The position numbers and the translations under genes are program-made. DNA of 19,373 bases from Coxiellaceae bacterium (GTDB lineage: Bacteria > Pseudomonadota > Gammaproteobacteria > Coxiellales > Coxiellaceae): contig JABABC010000172.1 in assembly GCA_014238445.1 (NCBI GenBank), positions 1 through 19,373 of the forward strand, given 5' to 3'. The notes beneath the pieces were generated by a model that saw nothing but the letters and a program-made list of their open reading frames with translations, was not told the origin of the DNA and did no database searches. Shown here in pieces: positions 15,149 to 19,373 of this stretch (position 1 is the stretch's first letter; the number at the start of each line of letters is the position of its first letter).

Positions 15149-15892
15149 ATGTCCGTAATTATTTTGCTCTTGTGTGTTTTCGTGCAGCGCTATTTGCGTT
15201 TTTATAGTGCGCCTTATCAAATAGACTGGATTTCACCTTTTTTTAGCCTATGCCATCAGCGATTTAGCCAGCAAATGGCATCCATTCCTGCTTTAGGTTT
15301 GTTGTTATTAGTTTTGCCTCCTCTGTTGGTCATGATCCTTGCTTTTAATGTCGTTGAGCACTTAGTTGGCGGGGTAGGGTATTGGGTATTAACACTGGCT
15401 TGGTGTTGGTACTGTCTGGATGTCATGAATGTATCTACTGTAGATGATATAACATCGGTCCGTAGTACTGTTAAAGCATATTTTCATCGTGTGTTTTCTG
15501 TCATTTTTTGGTTTCTTTTAGGTCCGCTGTGGTTGGCTCTATACGTGATTGTTATGGAAGTTTCGCGTTTTGGCGCGCGTCATAGTGAAGCATTGAGATT
15601 ATTTGGTTTAAGTGATCAGCTATTAGCGATTATGGACTGGGTGCCTGTGCGCTTATTTGGTCTTAGCTTGGCCTTGATATCGCATTTTACACGGATATTG
15701 AAATTGTGGTTATCAACCTTACATTATTCATTTTCTCGCACTACCGATCTGCTGGGTGATTGGGTGGAGGCGGCTTTAGTGACATTGGGTGAATCTACAC
15801 CTTTGGGTGATAGGTTGACAACGCTCTTGGAGTACACTTTAGTGGTTTGGTTGGTTGTTGCTATTGTCTTCAGCGTAGCTACTTTGTTTTAG
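15149..15892 (+). CDS. ampE: AmpE-family inner membrane protein
   Basis: A 247-residue protein with several membrane segments (about 1-15, 46-68, 74-92, 114-137 and 226-246). The most telling match is IMDWVPVRLFGLSLALISHF (residues 161-180), the counterpart of LDWVPVRLAGVVYALIGH in E. coli AmpE, plus FWFLLGPLWLALYVIVME. It is shorter than E. coli AmpE (284) in the loop after the third segment. AmpE is described as a signalling factor in beta-lactamase regulation together with AmpD, but its biochemistry is unclear, and the fold resembles CobD/CbiB. AAGG lies seven bases before the ATG. No ampD is adjacent; location just before aceE matches the ampE-aceE vicinity of enterobacteria. Confidence 0.83.
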   Translation: MSVIILLLCVFVQRYLRFYSAPYQIDWISPFFSLCHQRFSQQMASIPALGLLLLVLPPLLVMILAFNVVEHLVGGVGYWVLTLAWCWYCLDVMNVSTVDDITSVRSTVKAYFHRVFSVIFWFLLGPLWLALYVIVMEVSRFGARHSEALRLFGLSDQLLAIMDWVPVRLFGLSLALISHFTRILKLWLSTLHYSFSRTTDLLGDWVEAALVTLGESTPLGDRLTTLLEYTLVVWLVVAIVFSVATLF

Positions 15893-15971
15893 GTTATTTT
15901 GTGCGCAGATTGAGTTTTTTTTTGGCTTGATCCGTTGTTCTCATTTAAGAATGCATGGTAGTATTCGCGAG

Positions 15972-15998
15972 GTGCTATATTCAGTGAATATGTAGCAC
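15972..15998 (+). promoter_or_regulatory. Extended -10 promoter inside an inverted repeat upstream of aceE
   Basis: TGC-TATATT at 15973-15981 is an extended -10 element. It lies within an imperfect inverted repeat, GTGCTA-TATTCA, then G, then TGAATA-TG-TAGCAC. Both half-sites have six plus six matching bases, with two extra bases in the right arm. The aceE ATG is 70 bases downstream. The layout fits a repressor operator over a promoter, as PdhR does for aceEF in E. coli, but the sequence is not the PdhR box. A hairpin in the RNA leader is the alternative. Confidence 0.5.
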
Positions 15999-16068
15999 GA
16001 CGCTCAACTTTATGTCCATTTAATGCTCATAGCAAAGGATCAGCTATGTGCAGAATAAAGGTTTTATT

Positions 16069-18735
16069 ATGTCTGTAGATGAACAGTTGATTGCTCCTGA
16101 TGTGAACCCACAAGAAACGCAAGAATGGCGCGAAGCGCTTGACGTGCTTGTTGCTTATAACGATAAGGGTTACGCATCCCATGTATTAGAAGCATTAATG
16201 GCGCATGCCAAGCATCTGGGATTGGATATTTCATCCTTGAAAGATACTGGCTATACGAATACTTTGCCTGAAGCGCTGGATGAGTTGCCTGAGCATGCGG
16301 AATTGGTGGATGAGTTAATCGCCTATAATCTGTGGAATGTCATAGCCATGGTGATGCGAGGTCAAAAAGTTGCCGGCGAGCTGGGCGGCCATTTGAGCAG
16401 TTATGCTTCTGCTTCTTGCTTGTTTGAAGTGGCGTTTAATTATTTTTTAAAGGGACACCAGCATCCTGATGGTCATGATGTGGTTTATTACCAAGGCCAT
16501 TCATCGCCAGGCATTTATGCGCGTGCTTTCCAAGAAGGCCGCTTGACTGAAGAGCAGCTGAATGGTTTTCGGCAAGAAATTTTTCGCCCTGGGGTTTCTT
16601 CCTACCCTCACCCTTGGTTGATGCCTGACTTTTGGGAGTTCCCATCGGTTTCTTTAGGCTTGTCTCCATTGATGGCAATTTATCAGGCTCAGTTTTTACA
16701 GTACATGCACATGCGAGGGCTGAGTGAAACACAGAATCGGCATGTTTGGTTATTTTGTGGTGACGGTGAAATGGATGAAACGGATTCTTTAGGTGCGCTT
16801 AAGATAGCCAGTCGTTATCGTTTAGATAATCTTATTTTTGTGATTAATTGTAACCTACAGCGCTTAGACGGACTGTCTTATAGTAGTGGTAGTGTCGTTC
16901 TGGAATTAGCCAATTTATTTGCAGGAGCTGGATGGAATGTGATTAAGGTCGTCTGGGCTCGCGGTTGGGATGATTTGTTTGCCCGTGATTCCGAAGGGCT
17001 GTTAGCGAAACGATTAGGTCAGATGGTTGACGGTGAATATCAAACCTATACGGTTAACGGTGGTGCATACATGCGCGAACACCTATTTGGTACGTCACCA
17101 GACTTGCTCGCGTTAGTGAAAGACCTTTCTGATGAAGGCTTAGAGAGCTTGATGCCAGGTGGACATGATGTGGCAAAAATGTTTACGGCTTACACCAGTG
17201 CGGTTAATCACCAGGGGCAACCCACCGTGGTGTTAGCTCACACTGTGAAGGGCTACGCATTAGAAGGCGCTGCGGGAAAAAATGTTGCTCACAACACTAA
17301 GAAACTACCGTTAGAAGCTTGTGCTAGCTTTGCTAAAAAAATGGATTTACCTTTGTCAGATGAGGCAGTTGAGTCCTTGGAGTTTCTACGTTTAGAGCCT
17401 GATTCGCCAGCGGCAATCTTCATGAAAAAACAACGAGAAACCTTGGGTGGGCCATTACCTTTACGTAAAGTGTCTAGCCCGACTTTAACGGTGCCAGAAC
17501 TATCAGCTTTCGACAAAATATTAGTGGGCAGTGGTGATCGTGAATTATCGACCACTATGGTTTTAAATCGTATCTTAGCGGTTCTTCTAAAAGATGAAAC
17601 GTTCAAACAACGCATTGTTCCGATTTTTTCAGATGAAGCAAGAACCTTTGGTATGGAAGGGTTGTTTCGTCAAATTGGTATTTATAATCCGCTAGGCCAA
17701 GTCCATGAACCAGAAGACCGTGATCAGCTGATGTATTATAAAGAAGACCAGCAAGGCCAGCTTTTTCAGCAAGGTATTACTGAGTCAGGATGTATGGCTA
17801 GCTGGATTGCAGTAGGGACGTCGTATGCCACAACGGGTGTGCCAATGGTGCCTTTCTTTGTTTATTATTCCATGTTTGGTTATCAGCGAATTGGTGATTT
17901 GGTGTGGGCTGCAGGTGATAGTCGTGCGCGCGGGTTTGTTGTTGGAGGCACAGCGGGTCGGACGACACTTGCTGGTGAAGGGCTTCAGCATCAAGATGGG
18001 CATAACTTAATTATGTTCGGCATGGTCCCTAATTGTCTAAGCTATGATCCTACGTTTAGTTACGAAATGACTGTGATTGTGCACTACGGATTAAAGCGTA
18101 TGTACCAGGACCAAGATGATGTGTTCTTTTATATTACAGCAATGAATGAGAATTATACGCACCCAGCGATGCCTGAAGGTGTGGAGGAAGGTATCATAGA
18201 AGGCATGTACCTTTTTCAGTCCTCTGGTCACGATAGTGACGCAAAAGTACAGTTACTGGGTTCAGGTGCGATTTTGCGTGAAGTCATCAAGGCTGCTCAC
18301 ATACTTGAAGAGCAATATGATGTTGCGGCAGATATATGGAGTGTGACGAGCTTTAATGAATTACGTAAAGACTCTGAATCGGTGCAACGTGATCATCGCT
18401 TGCATCCAGGGAAGTCGACGCGTGAAAGTGTTGTTCAACGTCACTTTAAAGATCGTCAAGGACCCTTTATCGCAGCGACTGATTATATGAAGCTCAATGC
18501 GGAGCAGATTCGTCATGATGTACCCGGTCAATATGTCGTTTTAGGCACAGATGGTTATGGTCGCAGTGACACACGTGAAGCGCTAAGAGATTTTTTTGAA
18601 GTCAATGCGAACATGATTGCTTATACGGCTTTGGTAGCGTTGGCGAAGGAGGGGCGTTTCGCTTCAGATCAATTACAACAGGCTCAGCAAACATTGAATA
18701 TTGATGTTGAGCGCGCTGACCCGATTTCACAGTGA
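16069..18735 (+). CDS. aceE: Pyruvate dehydrogenase E1 component, homodimeric type
   Basis: An 888-residue thiamine-diphosphate enzyme (E. coli 887) that decarboxylates pyruvate and acetylates the lipoyl groups of AceF. The N-terminus that binds E2 precedes GHLSSYASA (107-115) and YYQGHSSPGIYARAF (140-154). The ThDP-Mg motif is GDGEMDE at 231-237 through INCNLQRLDG. Later conserved blocks are HTVKGYALEGAAGKN, SDEARTFGMEGLFRQIGIY and GGTAGRTTLAGEGLQHQDG, all intact. The frame extends to a GTG at 16048, but AAAGG seven bases before the ATG at 16069 and family length favour the latter. aceF follows after 22 bases, so the two form an operon. Confidence 0.97.
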   Translation: MSVDEQLIAPDVNPQETQEWREALDVLVAYNDKGYASHVLEALMAHAKHLGLDISSLKDTGYTNTLPEALDELPEHAELVDELIAYNLWNVIAMVMRGQKVAGELGGHLSSYASASCLFEVAFNYFLKGHQHPDGHDVVYYQGHSSPGIYARAFQEGRLTEEQLNGFRQEIFRPGVSSYPHPWLMPDFWEFPSVSLGLSPLMAIYQAQFLQYMHMRGLSETQNRHVWLFCGDGEMDETDSLGALKIASRYRLDNLIFVINCNLQRLDGLSYSSGSVVLELANLFAGAGWNVIKVVWARGWDDLFARDSEGLLAKRLGQMVDGEYQTYTVNGGAYMREHLFGTSPDLLALVKDLSDEGLESLMPGGHDVAKMFTAYTSAVNHQGQPTVVLAHTVKGYALEGAAGKNVAHNTKKLPLEACASFAKKMDLPLSDEAVESLEFLRLEPDSPAAIFMKKQRETLGGPLPLRKVSSPTLTVPELSAFDKILVGSGDRELSTTMVLNRILAVLLKDETFKQRIVPIFSDEARTFGMEGLFRQIGIYNPLGQVHEPEDRDQLMYYKEDQQGQLFQQGITESGCMASWIAVGTSYATTGVPMVPFFVYYSMFGYQRIGDLVWAAGDSRARGFVVGGTAGRTTLAGEGLQHQDGHNLIMFGMVPNCLSYDPTFSYEMTVIVHYGLKRMYQDQDDVFFYITAMNENYTHPAMPEGVEEGIIEGMYLFQSSGHDSDAKVQLLGSGAILREVIKAAHILEEQYDVAADIWSVTSFNELRKDSESVQRDHRLHPGKSTRESVVQRHFKDRQGPFIAATDYMKLNAEQIRHDVPGQYVVLGTDGYGRSDTREALRDFFEVNANMIAYTALVALAKEGRFASDQLQQAQQTLNIDVERADPISQ

Positions 18736-18757
18736 ATGAGAGAGAAAGGAGTATAGA

Positions 18758-18984
18758 TTGGCTTCAATAGAAACAGTATTAGTGCCTGACATAGGTGGAG
18801 CAGCCGATGTCGATGTCATCGAGGTCCTAGTGGCCGTTGGCGATACTATCGCCGTTGATGATGCCTTGGTGACTTTGGAAAGTGATAAAGCCTCCATGGA
18901 AGTGCCCTCTCCTATCGCGGGCGTGGTAGATAGTATTGCCGTGACAGTGGGTGATAAGCTGTCTGAAGGTAGTGCGGTGTTGAC
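18758..18984 (+). CDS. aceF: Pyruvate dehydrogenase E2 (dihydrolipoamide acetyltransferase), first lipoyl domain, broken by a fold-back
   Basis: The first 75 or so codons of aceF encode one lipoyl domain: VLVPDIGGAADVDVIEVLV, the lipoylation loop ESDKASMEVP with its modifiable Lys, and VGDKLSEGSAVLTV. The start is a TTG at 18758, supported by AAAGGAG six bases upstream. From 18985 the plus strand stops being aceF: the in-frame continuation (LFSQLALKLIML...) to a stop at 19043-19045 is not lipoyl or linker sequence. The true continuation is found inverted on the other strand. In the complete enzyme the lipoyl domains are followed by an E3/E1-binding domain and the acetyltransferase core, both absent from the window. 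Confidence 0.9.
18947..18984 (+). repeat. Left arm of a 38-bp perfect inverted repeat (fold-back)
   Basis: Identical, as reverse complement, to 19336-19373, with a 351-base spacer. Matching stops exactly at 18985/19335 on the inner side. The outer side runs off the window end, so the repeat may be longer. Confidence 0.95.
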
Positions 18985-19373
18985 GGTGCTTTTTTCTCAG
19001 CTTGCGTTGAAGTTGATAATGCTACCGCTTCAATCTGGCCAATGACATCACCTTCAGAGACCTTATCACCAACAGCCACAGAGACTTCAACAATACGTCC
19101 GGCGATTGGCGCTGGCACTTCCATCGAAGCCTTATCACTTTCAAGTGTCATTAAAGCATCGTCTAATGCAACGGTATCTCCTACCTTTACGAAAACTTCA
19201 ATCACATCGACAGCATCGGCACCCCCAATATCAGGGATGATCATCGGCTGAACCGATAAAGCGGAAGATTCCACTTCATGAGAAGCAGCGCTTGCTTCAA
19301 CAGCTGCTGTCTCTGCAGAAGCATTGGTTTTAACAGTCAACACCGCACTACCTTCAGACAGCTTATCACCCAC
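18985..19373 (-). CDS. aceF: Inverted continuation of aceF: end of lipoyl domain 1, linker and lipoyl domain 2
   Basis: Read on the minus strand from the window end, the frame repeats GDKLSEGSAVLTV, the end of lipoyl domain 1. It then runs through an Ala/Glu/Ser-rich linker (KTNASAETAAVEASAAS) into a second complete lipoyl domain: MIIPDIGGADAVDVIEVFVKVGD, ESDKASMEVPAPIAG with its Lys, and VGDKVSEGDVIGQIEA. It ends in the start of the next linker (TSTQAEKKA). Joined to the plus-strand piece it reads as normal AceF with at least two lipoyl domains. After base 18985 the minus strand is simply the antisense of domain 1. It is not a separate gene. Confidence 0.85.
19336..19373 (-). repeat. Right arm of a 38-bp perfect inverted repeat (fold-back)
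   Basis: Reverse complement of 18947-18984, all 38 bases identical. Both arms code, in the sense direction, for the same end of AceF lipoyl domain 1 (VGDKLSEGSAVLT). Confidence 0.95.

Noticed and set aside
18985..19373. Invertible (phase-variable) lipoyl-domain cassette
   Set aside because: A switch would need inverted repeats flanking an invertible segment with a usable product in both orientations and normally a recombinase. Here one orientation destroys aceF, no recombinase gene is in the window, and the arms are simply the same gene segment read twice.

Overview
This 19.4-kb window is chromosomal DNA from a gammaproteobacterium of moderate, slightly AT-leaning base composition. The support is conserved gene order and protein type: rhodanese-grxC-secB-gpsA, lepA-rnc-era-recO, an AmpE-family gene just upstream of a homodimeric-type aceE followed by aceF, and a TrpR-type repressor. 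A lysine-rich histone H1-like gene would suit a Legionellales/Coxiellaceae-like lineage, but that placement is a guess. The window looks like a whole contig from a fragmentary assembly: it opens inside an aldehyde dehydrogenase gene and closes in a fold-back inside aceF.

Layout: (1) 2-985, 3' part of a YneI/Sad-type succinate-semialdehyde dehydrogenase. (2) 1075-3331, a tight unit of membrane-anchored rhodanese, glutaredoxin 3, SecB and glycerol-3-phosphate dehydrogenase. (3) 3360-3899 minus, a RimJ/RimL-like N-acetyltransferase. (4) 4016-6487, recJ, a short YchJ-like SEC-C protein and trpR. (5) 6651-8887, accA and tilS. (6) 8957-13050, lepA, rnc, era and recO, without the lepB usually found between lepA and rnc. 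A perfect 30-bp palindrome then serves as a two-way terminator against (7) 13117-13518 minus, a 133-residue histone-like protein made of KKKK blocks. (8) 13519-13903, an extremely AT-rich intergenic stretch. (9) 13904-15892, a CPA2-type antiporter without a nucleotide-binding domain, and AmpE. (10) 16069 to the end, aceE and the start of aceF, preceded by an extended -10 promoter embedded in an inverted repeat.

Most genes are housekeeping: redox and protein export, phospholipid and fatty-acid precursor synthesis, DNA repair, tRNA and ribosome maturation, and pyruvate oxidation. I see no rRNA, tRNA, CRISPR, insertion sequence, phage gene or defence island, and no convincing new multi-gene system. 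The points most worth checking are the aceF fold-back (probably an assembly or amplification chimera), the repeat-built histone-like gene, the palindrome over the aceE promoter, altered ligand-pocket positions in TrpR, and the missing lepB.
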